From Hirundichthys speculiger (lineage: Eukaryota > Chordata > Actinopteri > Beloniformes > Exocoetidae): DNA of 64,000 nt. This document shows positions 24,675 through 35,232 of this stretch, one piece after another. The position numbers and the translations under genes are program-made. The notes beneath the pieces are model-generated. The model ran no database searches. It worked only from the letters and a program-made list of their open reading frames with translations, and was not told the DNA's origin. The DNA is taken from positions 2,828,185 through 2,892,184 of the forward strand of contig JAGFBZ010000849.1 in the NCBI GenBank assembly GCA_018398805.1, written 5' to 3'. Position 1 is the stretch's first letter. Every line of letters starts with the position of its first letter.

Positions 24675-27013
24675 GTGAAATGACTACCTGCCCTTGACAG
24701 GTGAAGAACAGTATAAAACCTTGATATCATAACGTTCTTAAGTTTTGAGAAAGTGTGCTGAAGGAGAACACAACCGTGTGAGCTTTGGGAGATGTTGCAA
24801 ATCCCCAAGGATATTCTCAGAGTGAGGGAAAGAAAAAAAAAAAAGAGTTCCACTTATGACTCTACCCAGGATGTTTTCTTAACACCTTACAGTGCATCTC
24901 AATATATAAATCACCTCAATGTAGGAATATACATTTACCTAACTCTTTTAGACATTCCTTTTCACAAGTTGACACAATTAGAGGTCTTCATGATTCCTTC
25001 TTTTTTTTAATTCAAAATGCCAATGAAACAGGATAACAGCTCCTTTTTAAACATACCTTTACGCCTTTGTTTATGACACCAGGTTTTAAAGAGTGGAGTG
25101 TTCCTCTCTGTGAACCTCTGCCACAGGGTGTTCCCTATTTAAAACTGGTGTTACAGCTTTGTGCAAACGACTTTCAAGGTGCAGGAAAATGCAGCCTGGA
25201 GTGAAGCTGGGGATACATAAAGATGCTGTCTTTATTTTGATACTGTCTATTCATAGACAGTTCTGTCTGTGACTGTTGTTGACACTTCTGACACCCAAAT
25301 ACTTGCTCTTAAGTATATAACTTTTTTTTCTTGTATATCCCCTTTAAATAGATGAAAGGGGGAAATATACTTCAGACTCTTGACATTTTGCACAACACAT
25401 GCAAGGTCCATTTGATCCTCAATTCTTTGCCTTTTCTCAATTTTATCAACAACCTAAAAGGCATTTTTCCCATGAAGGGACATGGCCGGTTGCTACATGT
25501 ACACTTATATGTTCCACTAGATTTGGCTTAAATATACTATCAGGTAAACGAGAACAAACAGGACCTAACTTGCCAGTGGTGATGCCCTTGCTTCGGTCGT
25601 CACATCATGCTGCGACTGTGGCTATGCTTCAATCAAATGGTTGAAATGGTTCTTTCAAGGTAATCTGGCCAATCTTTCAAAGGCTCAATGATGTCAGATT
25701 TACAGGGCACATTTAGGAAAAAAATGTAGATATCACAGTCAAGGACATGGCAGTCATAATTTATTATCCCTTCTTGAAGGGCCACAAGTTGCACGTCTAT
25801 CTTGGTGTCCAAAACATGATCTTTTAACATGGTTTTGCACCTGCCACTGCACACACCATTAGTTATGCACAGCCACGCTTTAATCATGTTTATCACAGGC
25901 CACACGGTCTGTTTAGAGACTCCTAACCATCCATAATGAGAGCTGGAGATGCATCTTTTTATCATGTCGAGCAGACATGATGCGAGCACCTTGCTGCCAG
26001 ATCACGGAGACTCCCTCAGTTTTTTCTCTGTTCCTGTGAGACGCCCACAATGTTTGCTGAAGCAGTGTGTCAATCCCATGTTTGCTTTTTCGGTAAATGG
26101 AAGGGAAGCTCAATAAACGTGTCACGTGAACAGTGTTAATGGGCAGCATTAAGAGGCTGACGGTGTTCTCATTTAGTTTTCCTGTAGCTCCTTCAAAAGT
26201 ATTGTTTAAATCTATTTTTTGTAATGATATCAGCACTTAATAAAACTCTAATTTAGAGCTATTTGGATCTCCCTCATACAGCTGGAAAAATTAAATCCAC
26301 CTGATTGGAGGACATGAAGAAAGCACAACAGAGTATGTCAAACAGGATTAGTCTGTAGTCTGTCTGAACTTGTTTTTCTGCGAAGGATTACCGCAGCCAT
26401 ATGCCTTTGTTCTTTGGAAAAACTGCAAGACATGCAGTGCGTGTCCAGCACCCCAAGAGGCTCTTGTGAATAAGACATCACCCTGGAAAAAGTGCACAAA
26501 GCAAATGGAGCTGTGCCTGAGTTGTCTTTTGGACTCAAGCCTCTGAGGAGATCTCAGCGAGCCGGTGTCTGCCTTGCCTGCAGCTTTTTCACATCTGTGA
26601 GGATGAAAACAGACATTTTTACCTACCATCAGCTTACTTTCACAGATTTGTTTACTAAAACAAAGTCAGTGATTTGAGGTTGTTGACTGAAAAAAGCATC
26701 ATTACTGTATGAGCTTCTCTGTAAAGGAGCAGATAGGAAATTTTGACTTATGGTTCATGCAGAGAAACATCAGGTCAGTGTCTGAAATCACAGAACTTTT
26801 AATAAGTTTTAATGATCACCAGCATATGGAGTTTGTCAGGTGTCTTGATTACAGTGTCTTTTTTCTACTGAAGATTGTTTGACCTCAAAACTCCCAGATA
26901 CACAATTTAATTAACCTTGAGATTTTTGTCAAGTGCAGTTTTCTTCCATTAGGAAGAAACATATTTTAAAGGTAGTATAAGTAATTTCTGGATGACATTA
27001 AGCGTGTCAATAT
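24675..27013. other. intron 1 stretch without recognised genes
   Basis: No convincing exon, RNA gene or bounded repeat is seen between the MADF-bearing element and the Gypsy element. Confidence 0.45.
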
Positions 27014-27079
27014 TGTAGCAAAGGGCTTTTAAGCCTCTGCACTTTGGAGTCACGACAATGTGACGTTGCCGAAAAGCAT

Positions 27080-27135
<56 letters not shown>

Positions 27136-27217
27136 AGTGTACTGGGAACGGCGGTGTGACAATAAAAGAAAACACAGTGAGCATACAGTCGTCGTTGGCG
27201 AATTATTGAACATAACA
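27014..27217 (+). repeat. 5' LTR of the Gypsy element
   Basis: It begins TGTAGCAAAGGGCTTTTAAG and ends GAATTATTGAACATAACA. It contains a (TA)n run at about 27083-27127 and an AATAAA poly-A signal near 27162. Compared with the 3' LTR, it lacks three bases after GTGACGTTG and the left arm of a palindrome present there. Confidence 0.9.
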
Positions 27218-27497
27218 TGTCATGGCTCAGAGGAGAAAGACTCTAGATTAGACTTCACTCAAAAGAATTTATTGGAACAAGGGGTCCAGGAACCGTTGCA
27301 CTTGGATCTGATGCTGGTTCTCAGAGATCGGGTTCCGGGAAGCAGGGCCATGGAACGCAGGCAGGCTAGCACAGGCAGGATTCGGGACAGGCAGACGGAG
27401 GCAGCTGTGGAGGAGAGGAAGAGCAGGGCAAGCACCAGGCTGAAGGTCGGGAACGGAGACAGTGGAGGGCGCCAGAGGACAGGAGGACCGCATGACA
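27218..27497 (-). mobile_element. nested solo LTR at the 5' LTR/PBS junction
   Basis: On the minus strand the segment begins TGTCATGCGGTCCTCCTG and ends CTGAGCCATGACA, so it has TG...CA ends and a GTCATG/CATGAC inverted terminus. It contains AATAAA about 50 bp before its 3' end. The pentamer TAACA is duplicated at 27213-27217 and 27498-27502, the size typical of LTR-element integration. It is unrelated to the host Gypsy LTR, so a second LTR family jumped in and then lost its body by LTR-LTR recombination. Confidence 0.85.
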
Positions 27498-27502
27498 TAA
27501 CA

Positions 27503-27514
27503 TTGGCGACGAAG
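27503..27514 (+). promoter_or_regulatory. putative primer-binding site of the Gypsy element
   Basis: TTGGCGACGAAG follows the copy of TAACA to the right of the nested solo LTR and lies directly before the gag ATG. In the uninterrupted element it would abut the 5' LTR, where tRNA primers bind. The matching tRNA was not identified. Confidence 0.6.
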
Positions 27515-28642
27515 ATGGAGAATCTTTTCTCTGCCCTACCTCCGTTCCTTCCTCTGCCTGGCGAACCGTCGGTCCCATGGCCCCGCTGGTATGACTCATT
27601 CCAGATGTTTGTTGAGGCTATCGGGCTAGCCGGGGCTAGCGACGCACGTCGAAAGGCTATGCTGATCCACAACCTGGGCAGCGAAGGTCAACGCATCTTC
27701 AGGACACTCGGACCTGCCAACACATACGACGACTGTGTCGCCCTACTGACCGGACATTTCGCAGCTCCGCAGAGCATTATGGTCCGGCGGATTGTTTTCC
27801 GACAGCGTCGGCAGTGGCCCGGTGAGTCGGTCCACCATTACGTTGCCGACCTCCTGGGTTTAGCTAGCCTCTGCAAGTTCGGTGTTTTGGAGCAGGAGAT
27901 GATTCGGGACCAGTTGGCGGAGCACACAAGCTTCGAGAGACTGTTCATGTCTCCGGACAACATGACTCTATTAAAGGCAGTGGAGTTAGCTTTCCAGCTT
28001 GAATCGGCTACTTTATTAGCCTCTTAGCTAGCGGCGCCGGACCAGGCTTCTTTCCCCGCTACCCCGCTGTCACGGACTGTTGCCATTACTGCTCCACTCT
28101 CCGAGCCTGTCTCTCCTCCCGACGAGCATGAGGTTAATGTCGCGGGACGCCATGGCACCACAGCACGTTAGTGCTGTGGGAATTGCGGCTCCTCATCGCA
28201 TCCCACATGCGCACCCGTCTGCCCAGCCATAGGGCAGCGGTACCAACGCAGCGGTAAGATGAACCACTTTTCTAAAGTATGCCGCTCTGCGCCCGCACCT
28301 ACAGGCCACCGGCCCCACTTCTCCGCCACTTCGGACCCGACCACCATCCACTCGGTGGGCTCCGCTTCCAAGCCGTTTAAGTGGTGTATTGTGGAGCTGG
28401 ATGGTGTGAGTTTGTCACTGCTGTTGGACACTGCGGCTTCCAGGTCCCTTCTCAATGAATCCACAGTTCAGCGGCTCTTTCCCCGACTGATGATTAAAGC
28501 TGGTGCAGAGGATCTGTACGGTTATGGCCATACTAAAATTGGGATGGTGTGCACTGCTACCTTCTCTGTTCGCTATGGTTCTAGGACCCTCCCCGCATTC
28601 ACCTTTCAAGTAAATGCACGGTGCCAACCTCCTCAGGTTTGA
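27515..28642 (+). pseudogene. gag-pr: Gypsy gag and protease frame (two stops)
   Basis: The gag start ATG at 27515 is followed by MENLFSALPPFLPLPG and a capsid-like region of 171 codons. The frame is stopped by TAG at 28025-28027 and again at 28169-28171. Past these, the same frame encodes a nucleocapsid zinc knuckle (CGNCGSSSH... with NHFSKVC further on). Two expected cysteines of the second knuckle appear as Tyr and Ser. The protease follows, with the active-site block LLLDTAASRSLLN (usually D-T/S-G/A). The frame ends at 28642. The open frame extending upstream to 27137 crosses the solo LTR and is an artefact. The copy cannot make an intact Gag. Confidence 0.88.
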
Positions 28643-31395
28643 TCTGTTCTGTGCTCTGGGCTTCTCCATTACAGACAACATGGGTGCCACCATACTGAGG
28701 GTGACCACGCCCTGGCTACACCACTGGCCTTCACTGTTTGCCGGGCTGGGCTGCCTTGCCAAGTTCAATCACCAACCGCTCATCGATCCTGCGGTGATTC
28801 CATTCATCCAGCCTTTGCGCCAGCTGCCCCTTATCCCTGAGTGATGATGTCACAGCTGAGCTGAAAAAACTCCTGGACGTCGGTATTATTGAGCAGGTGG
28901 ATGCCTCTCCATGGATCTCCAATCTGGTTGTGGCAAAAAAGAAGACGGGTGGCTTATGGCCCTGCATTGGCTTCAGGCAGGTTAACAAAGTGGTAATCCC
29001 GGATAAATACCCATTACCCACCACCGAGGAGCTCTCTGCCAAGTTTCATGACTCAACGGTCTTCTCCAAACTCGACCTCTGCCAGGGCTACCTGCAGGTT
29101 CCTCTACACCCAGACAGCCACAATCTCACTGCTTTTGTCACTCACATGGGGGTCTTGAGGTACACCCGCATGCCCTTTGGACTCAGCTCTGCCCCCAGCT
29201 GTTTCCATAAGATTATGGCTACTATCTTTGCTGGCATCCAGGGTGTGGTTGTGTACTTGGACGATATCGAGGTACACGAGGCGACAACCGCCCTGCACGA
29301 TGACCGTCTTTCTAGGGTGCTTGGTGTGCTCGCCCGCCACAACCTCACACTGAATAGCGAGAAGTGTGTCTTCGCTGCCCCGTCCATTGAGTTTGTGGGA
29401 TTCCACCTGACAGCTGATGGCCTTAGCCCACTCCACTCCAATGTCGACGCTGTCCTGCGTCTGCCTGAACCCTCCTGTCCTGCGCAGCTGTCATCATTTC
29501 TGGGGTTGACGGCGTTTTATCTGCGTTTCCTTCCCCACTATTTGGAGACCACCGCACCACTGCGTGCTCTCCTCAAACAGGACGTGCCCTGGATCTGGAC
29601 ACCTGCTTGTTCTGCTGCGGTCCGCCAGTTGAAGTCGCAGCTCACCCCCCATCCTGTGCTCGCCCACTTTGACCTGCTGAGCCCCACATTTGTGACCTGC
29701 GACGCTTCCAACTCAGACATTGGTGCTGTCCTGTCACAGCTCCAGGGAGGGACTGAACGCCCCGTGGCGTTTGCTTCGAGGTCGCTCTCCCCGACCTAAC
29801 AGAAGTACTCTGTAGGTGAGAGGGAAGCCCTGGCCTGCGTCTGGGCGTGTGAGTGGTGGCACATGTACATATACGGACGGCACTTCACACTCCGGACCGA
29901 CCACCAGGCACTTACAGCCCTGCTGGCTACGACCGGATCAGGACAAAAGCCACTGCGCCTGTACCATAGTCAGAGAGGTTGCAGGCATATAATTTTACCA
30001 TCAGGTTTAAACCTGGCAAAGACAATGATGTGGCTGACCTGCTCTCTAGAGCCACTCCCACCCCTGTGCCGCATGCCACCCAAGACTGCTCAGAACCAGA
30101 GCTAGTTCTTATGTTGCACGAACCGCTCCGAGCTGCCGTGTCCCTGCAAGAGCTCCAGGCAGCCTCGGCGCAGGACCCTGTGTTCACTCAGCTTCGCATC
30201 TTCATCCAGGGGGGTTGGCCTGCCAAAGTACCGGAGGAGCTAGCACCGTTCGACTGCGTCAAGGGTGACCTCTCCTGCTGGAATGAGAACTGCGTGGCGA
30301 GGGGGTTGTGCGCAGTGATCCCCGGCGCCTTGAGAGCCCACATCCTGGTCATGGTCCATGACGGTCACCTAGGCATCGTGAGGGTGAAACAGCACTGCAG
30401 GGGCCTGGTTTGGTGGCCAGGCATGGACAGGGACATTGAGACAATGGTGAAGGATTGTGCAGCCTGCCTCACCAGCGGAAAGATGGGCCCGCCCTCAACC
30501 CCGCCCTTGCAACCCCTACCTTGGCCAAAAGCACAGTGGAGCCCATATACAGCTGGATATCTGTGGAGAACTCCACGGTATTCCTCAACACCAGCGCTTC
30601 CTTTTGGTGGTCTACGACCTCCACTCCAAGTGGCCTGAGGTCCTCCCTGTTGGATCTGTCACCACCAAGGTGGTCACTGACTTCCTCTCCTCCCCGTTTG
30701 CCCACTGGGGTGTGCCTGATACCATCACCACAGATAACGGCCCCCAGTTTGTTGCTGCTGACTTCGCTTCCTTCACGAGAGAGAGGGGAATAAAACATAT
30801 TAGAACTGCTCTGTACCACCCACAAGCTAACGGCGGTGTGGAGAGGTTCAATCAGACACTAAAAAATTGACTGAGAGCATATTTGGCAGATGGGTTCCTA
30901 TTTGCATCAGCACTGCAGAATACCTTGCTGCATTACAGGGCAACACCACACGCCACAACGGGCTGCTCCCCAGCCCTCATGATGCTGGAACGTGAACTCC
31001 AGCTTCCCTTAGATCGTCTACGGCCTCCTCAAAAAGACGTTCCGACAGCAGAGCCTTCTATCAGCGACAGGGTAGCTGGGCAGCAATGCCGCATGAAGCA
31101 GCAGTTCGACAGAGCGGATTGGGTGAGACGTCCCACACTCGCAGCGTTTGACTGGGTCCATGTGCGCCGGCCCAATCGGTCTCACAAGCTGCTCTCTTTC
31201 TGGTGTGCCCCACAACAAATAACAGCACAATTAGGACCAGCTACCTTTCTCCTAGCCGATGGCTCACGTTGGCATGCCAGCTTCCTCAGACGGGTCACTC
31301 CACCACCCGCCTCTGACCAGGCAATGACCACTAAGGATCTGAGTCACACAGACGGGAACTGGGACATTCCCCTGGCACAATCAGTGGCACATTGA
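28614..31395 (+). pseudogene. pol: Gypsy pol: reverse transcriptase, RNase H, integrase (broken)
   Basis: The protease-RT linker is open in one frame to 28844. RT continues in another frame, with VIPDKYPLPTTEEL, SKLDLCQGYLQVPL, MPFGLSSAP and the catalytic VVYLDDIEV. RNase H includes FVTCDASNSDIGAVL and RTDHQALTALL. A TAA at 29797-29799 interrupts the frame before KYSVGEREALA. Frame changes occur near 29960-29990. Integrase has an N-terminal H-H-C-C zinc site (HDGHLGIV ... DCAAC). Its catalytic core follows after a shift near 30460-30540: acidic D at LDICGEL, D at TTDNGPQF, E at NGGVERFNQ. A TGA at 30868-30870 cuts the frame, which then runs to 31395. All enzymes are recognisable and none is intact. 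Confidence 0.92.
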
Positions 31396-31634
31396 TTAGA
31401 GCCTGAGGCACCAGCCAAACCTCGGGCTCGCAGAACACCACACTACCTCAAAGACTATGTTTTAGGCTAAAAGCCATTGTACACTAGTGCATAGCCTGTC
31501 ATGTGGCAGAATAATCCACAAGGCTATGCGGGTTAAACGGGTAGTCTACCCCGTTGGCCCAGGCAAGTTCGCCATGTTCAGGCCTCAGTAAAATTATGTT
31601 GTGCTTACTTGTCGCCAGTCTCTGTGGACACTTT

Positions 31635-31649
31635 GAAGGGGGAGGTGAA
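31635..31649 (+). promoter_or_regulatory. polypurine tract of the Gypsy element
   Basis: GAAGGGGGAGGTGAA directly precedes the TG of the 3' LTR, the position where plus-strand DNA synthesis is primed in LTR elements. Confidence 0.75.
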
Positions 31650-32193
31650 TGTAGCATAGGGCTTTTAAGCCTCTGCACTTTGGAGTCACGACAATGTGAC
31701 GTTGTTGCCAAAAAGCATGACATATATATATATATATATATACAGTCATGGAAAAAATTATTAGACCACCATTTTTTCTTCACTTTCTTGTTCATTTTAA
31801 TACCTGGTACCACTAAACATCATCATGTGACTAAAACAGACAGAAAACACTGAAGGCATAAGAGCAGTGTTTTTGGCAGTATAACGCCATAGCTCTTGAT
31901 GTAAAAACTTAAGTGATTTAGGTTATAATCAAGAAAACCATGGAAAATGGTAAGATATCAGCTCTTAAATAAAACTCTTATGAGCAATCTTTGTGGTTAT
32001 CGTTATGTTTGTCCAAACAAATGTACCTTTAGTTGTACCAGGCATTAAAATGAACAAGAACCTGAAGAAAACAAGGGTGGTCTAATAATTTTTTCCATGA
32101 CTGTAAGTGTACCGGGAACGGCGGTGCGACAATAAAAGAAAACCCAAATTCGCCAACAACACAGTCGTTGTTGGCGAATTATTGAACATAACA
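31650..32193 (+). repeat. 3' LTR of the Gypsy element, split by a MITE
   Basis: It begins TGTAGCATAGGGCTTTTAAG, almost identical to the 5' LTR, and ends GAATTATTGAACATAACA. It is interrupted in its (TA)n run by a 361-bp MITE. Near its end it carries a perfect 14-bp inverted repeat (32147-32160 and 32167-32180), of which the 5' LTR keeps only the right part. Confidence 0.9.
31743..32103. mobile_element. Tc1/mariner-type MITE inside the 3' LTR
   Basis: Inverted ends CAGTCATGGAAAAAATTATT (31743) and its complement, ending 32103, continue into arms of about 65-70 bp, including CTTGTTCATTTTAAT near both sides. TA dinucleotides flank both ends (31741-31742 and 32104-32105). There is no transposase frame. 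The TA target and TIR style fit the Tc1/mariner superfamily. Confidence 0.88.
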
Positions 32194-32198
32194 AATAT

Positions 32199-32576
32199 TT
32201 GAAACAAAACATCAATGAAACATGGAGAGTTGCTGCTGCCTGTAGCTGACACTCAATTAGCACTGCTGCTTAGCAAAACTTCATCCACAGACCCTCCATG
32301 CCAACTAAATGAATTCACTGTGGTGTGTTATTTTAATGAACACAAGCTCAAAGGAAAGATATTCTCTTTAAAATATGACGATGCTCTGTAAGGGTTTTAC
32401 TCAAAGCTCAGTTGTCCCTAAGAACTGAGAAGCTAAAATGATCACAGCTGGCATAGCCAGTGACAATGGCTGTCAATCAAATTGCATCCAGCCATTTGAA
32501 TGGTTGAATGCCATACATGTTGTTGCTTTATATAATTTTACCTGATGTGGTAAAAAAAAAAAAAAAAAAGACGTCA
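32199..32576. other. intron 1 stretch, nothing recognised
   Basis: No gene or bounded repeat is seen. The stretch ends in a poly-A run at 32552-32569. Confidence 0.5.
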
Positions 32577-32821
32577 CAGTAATGCCCGTCATAGTCAATA
32601 GCAATCACAGGCCTTGATATTCGTTCATGGGGCCCCCCGTCGGCTCTTGTTGCTTCCCGAGACTCGTTCTTGATGTGATGGGTTTTGCTTCAGCCTCGCG
32701 TGCTTCGTTTGAATTTTTTTTCATTTTTTTTTCGAATATTTTTTTTCTATGAATATTTTTGAAACTTCCGCCATGTTCTGAGACTGCGAATGCTGAGACC
32801 GCGAAGTGTGGGGGATTACTG
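32577..32821. mobile_element. pogo/Tigger-like MITE (tentative)
   Basis: The left end CAGTAATGCCCGTC and the complement of the right end, CAGTAATCCCCCAC, form an imperfect inverted repeat. Next to the right end is GACCGCGAAG, reminiscent of the CGCGGT-type termini of fish pogo-like elements. A TA flank is present only on the right (TAG), so the left boundary may be worn. Confidence 0.5.
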
Positions 32822-35232
32822 TAGTGTTATGCAGACAATTGTATGATCTTTTATTATCTGTAATAAACATGAGAAAGAACATCACACTGTCAAGCCGTAG
32901 AGAAGGCTGAAATGTCCAGTAGTTTTGTTTGTGTTGTATAAAACGTGATGAAAATATGCCACAACTGTTCATCAAAGTATCGTGACTCAGGCGTGATTGT
33001 CGGGGCTTTTGTTGTTTGGATTCCAGTCACCATGGAGCTCATTTAGCAGAGCTGTGATTACACTTACAGAGTTCGCCTTCACCAAAATGAAACCCACGTT
33101 GGGTTTAAATGCATGTTAGGAAAAAACCCTGCATCTCTTTCGTTGTTAATGGTATAATCAACCTGCTCATCAAAGAAATGTGTGATGACGCATGTGCCCA
33201 TCCTAGTCAAACTACTAATCAGCATCCTGGTTGAACATGCAAGGGTTACCGCTGATGGTGAGGGTGTTATTTTCAATACATATTTTGTATCATATAGTTA
33301 CATATAGACGTAAATGGTATCAGTGGAAAAATCCTCTTAGGTCAGAATTATTAGCACCTTTTCTGAATGTCCATGATGGTTTTCTATTTTAAGTAGATGC
33401 CTTTTATTAAATCTAATTAAGTTATTAATTCTGTCAACCCAAAATATTTAACCAGTTGGGAATTACTTTAGGAATATATGCAGGCACCGAGAGGGCATTT
33501 CCAAATATATGAAGGCTGTTACATGGATTGTTACTCTCAAAGATTTGAATCAAGACATATGGACTTGTTTTTGTTTTTTTTGTTGTTTTTTTTTTGTTCT
33601 TTGTCAACTGACAAAGCTTTCTGGATGGAAGGTGAAAGATCTTCTAGAAAAAGAAGCCCAGTTGCCTTGATTTAAATCTCTGCTAGTAACCATGACCTGG
33701 ATGAGGGAGCATCTACACCAACGTATTGTTGGCGCTCTCTAAATTTTGGTGGGTAGCAATTTAAGTTGGTGGCGTCCTGTAAAGTTCAGACCCGAAGACT
33801 CGAAACTTGAATTGGAATGAAGATGTGTGACATCAATTTCCAGTTGTGGTCATTGTCAGGTGTTTTAATTACCTTATCTGGTAAAATGACCATAGACCAT
33901 GAAATCAGTGTTTGAGAAGATCAGGTCATGTTCCCAGCTGGTATGTGATGAGCCGACCCAAGCTCCCACAATACAGTCTATCTTAGATTTCAGTCAGTTT
34001 CAAAGGTTAGTGGGCAAAAAAAAACCAAAACAAAACAAAAAACACCTGTGCTGTAAGTAACCTAAAACCTTTATCAAAGTGCTATTCTCCATTAATACCA
34101 TGAGTGAAATAAAATGCTTCTATTTCTCAAAGCACCTTTACGGGTTTGATTCAGAAAATCCCTGGAAGATCCACCTCCTTGTTGGCTGTTGTTGCGATGC
34201 TCTTGGTTCCTGCCAACAGCTTGCCAGTGGTGATGCCTGTAACCTCCTCCGTCTTTTGTGCCACATCCAAAACACAGGGTCATGTAAGAGTGCAGAGGTT
34301 TCCTTCTTTCTGTAGTTTTACATATTTACACCACAACAAGGAACTTAAAATAAAACAATAAAAATGTTACCAAAATGTTGACCATTAGTTTTATTTATTT
34401 ATTTATTTATTTATTCAGTTTTGAATGTACCATCTTTTTTTCATTAGCTTATTAGGAATAATTTGTAAGAGGTGTTGCAGCTTTTAGTAAATCTGCAACA
34501 GAAACAGGAATTTTCTATTGACAGCAAAACAACTAGATATTAACTTTTAATCTTTGTCATTCTTATGAGGGCCTGGACAACATTTTACTTTATATCAACA
34601 ATTTAGAGTAATTTGATCTCAAATTGTTTTTTTTTTTTTATAGAATAATTATTATAGTTCTGCTTAACAAATGTGTTCTAAGATAAATTGCTGTTATTCT
34701 GCTGCTGCTGCACCTTCTTGCATCAGAAAAGAAGAAAACATCTGCAGCACAACTGAGCTGCACTTGATGCCAACAAATATGAGCACATGAGTTCAAACAC
34801 GTTATCCTCTTTATTTCTGTGGATTTGATGCAAAACTGCATCTGTTTAATATTTTTGATGCCTGAGATTGGGGGGTATTCGGAAAACAGTTTGCACTGAA
34901 GCTGCTGACAGCCAGGCCTAATGCCACATACATTACTGTTGTGAAACTTGACAAAAAGACGTAACACTAAGCACTATGAATGTGCTCACTTATGCTGGTG
35001 AATTGCTACCCAAGTTACCAGGTACACTGTAAGCCAAGTTAAGGAGAGTAAAGGATGGGTATAAACGTTTCAGTTCCGAGATTGGTAATCGTTGGATTTT
35101 CTCACGCTCATGCATGTTTCTTAATAGAGCCAGGGAGATTGTGGCTCAACTGCAATTGCAACACAGAAGAGCGCCTTGATCTCAGTCATAGTGTAGTAGA
35201 AAACCCCCGCCTGGAGCCATGTGGGGAAGGAG
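32822..35232. other. intron 1 stretch, simple repeats and a dispersed-repeat fragment
   Basis: There is an ATTT microsatellite at about 34389-34416. The piece GAAGCCCAGTTGCCTTGATT near 33650 is similar to the palindromic repeat at 58672-58775. No gene is seen. Confidence 0.45.

Larger units (their letters stand above)
27014..32193 (+). mobile_element. Ty3/Gypsy LTR retrotransposon, full-length but inactivated
   Basis: The element has LTRs with TG...CA ends at both sides and a perfect 5-bp target duplication, AATAT, at 27009-27013 and 32194-32198. Between the LTRs are a primer-binding region, gag, protease, RT, RNase H and integrase in Gypsy order (integrase last), and a polypurine tract. The coding parts carry several stops and frameshifts. 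A solo LTR sits at the 5' LTR/primer-site junction, and a TA-flanked MITE sits in the 3' LTR. The shared LTR parts differ at only a few positions, so the insertion is fairly recent. It is co-oriented with the host gene inside intron 1. Confidence 0.93.

Noticed and set aside
27137..27514. N-terminal extension of Gypsy gag
   Set aside because: This part of the open frame crosses the 5' LTR end and the nested solo LTR. Gag starts at 27515, just after the primer site.
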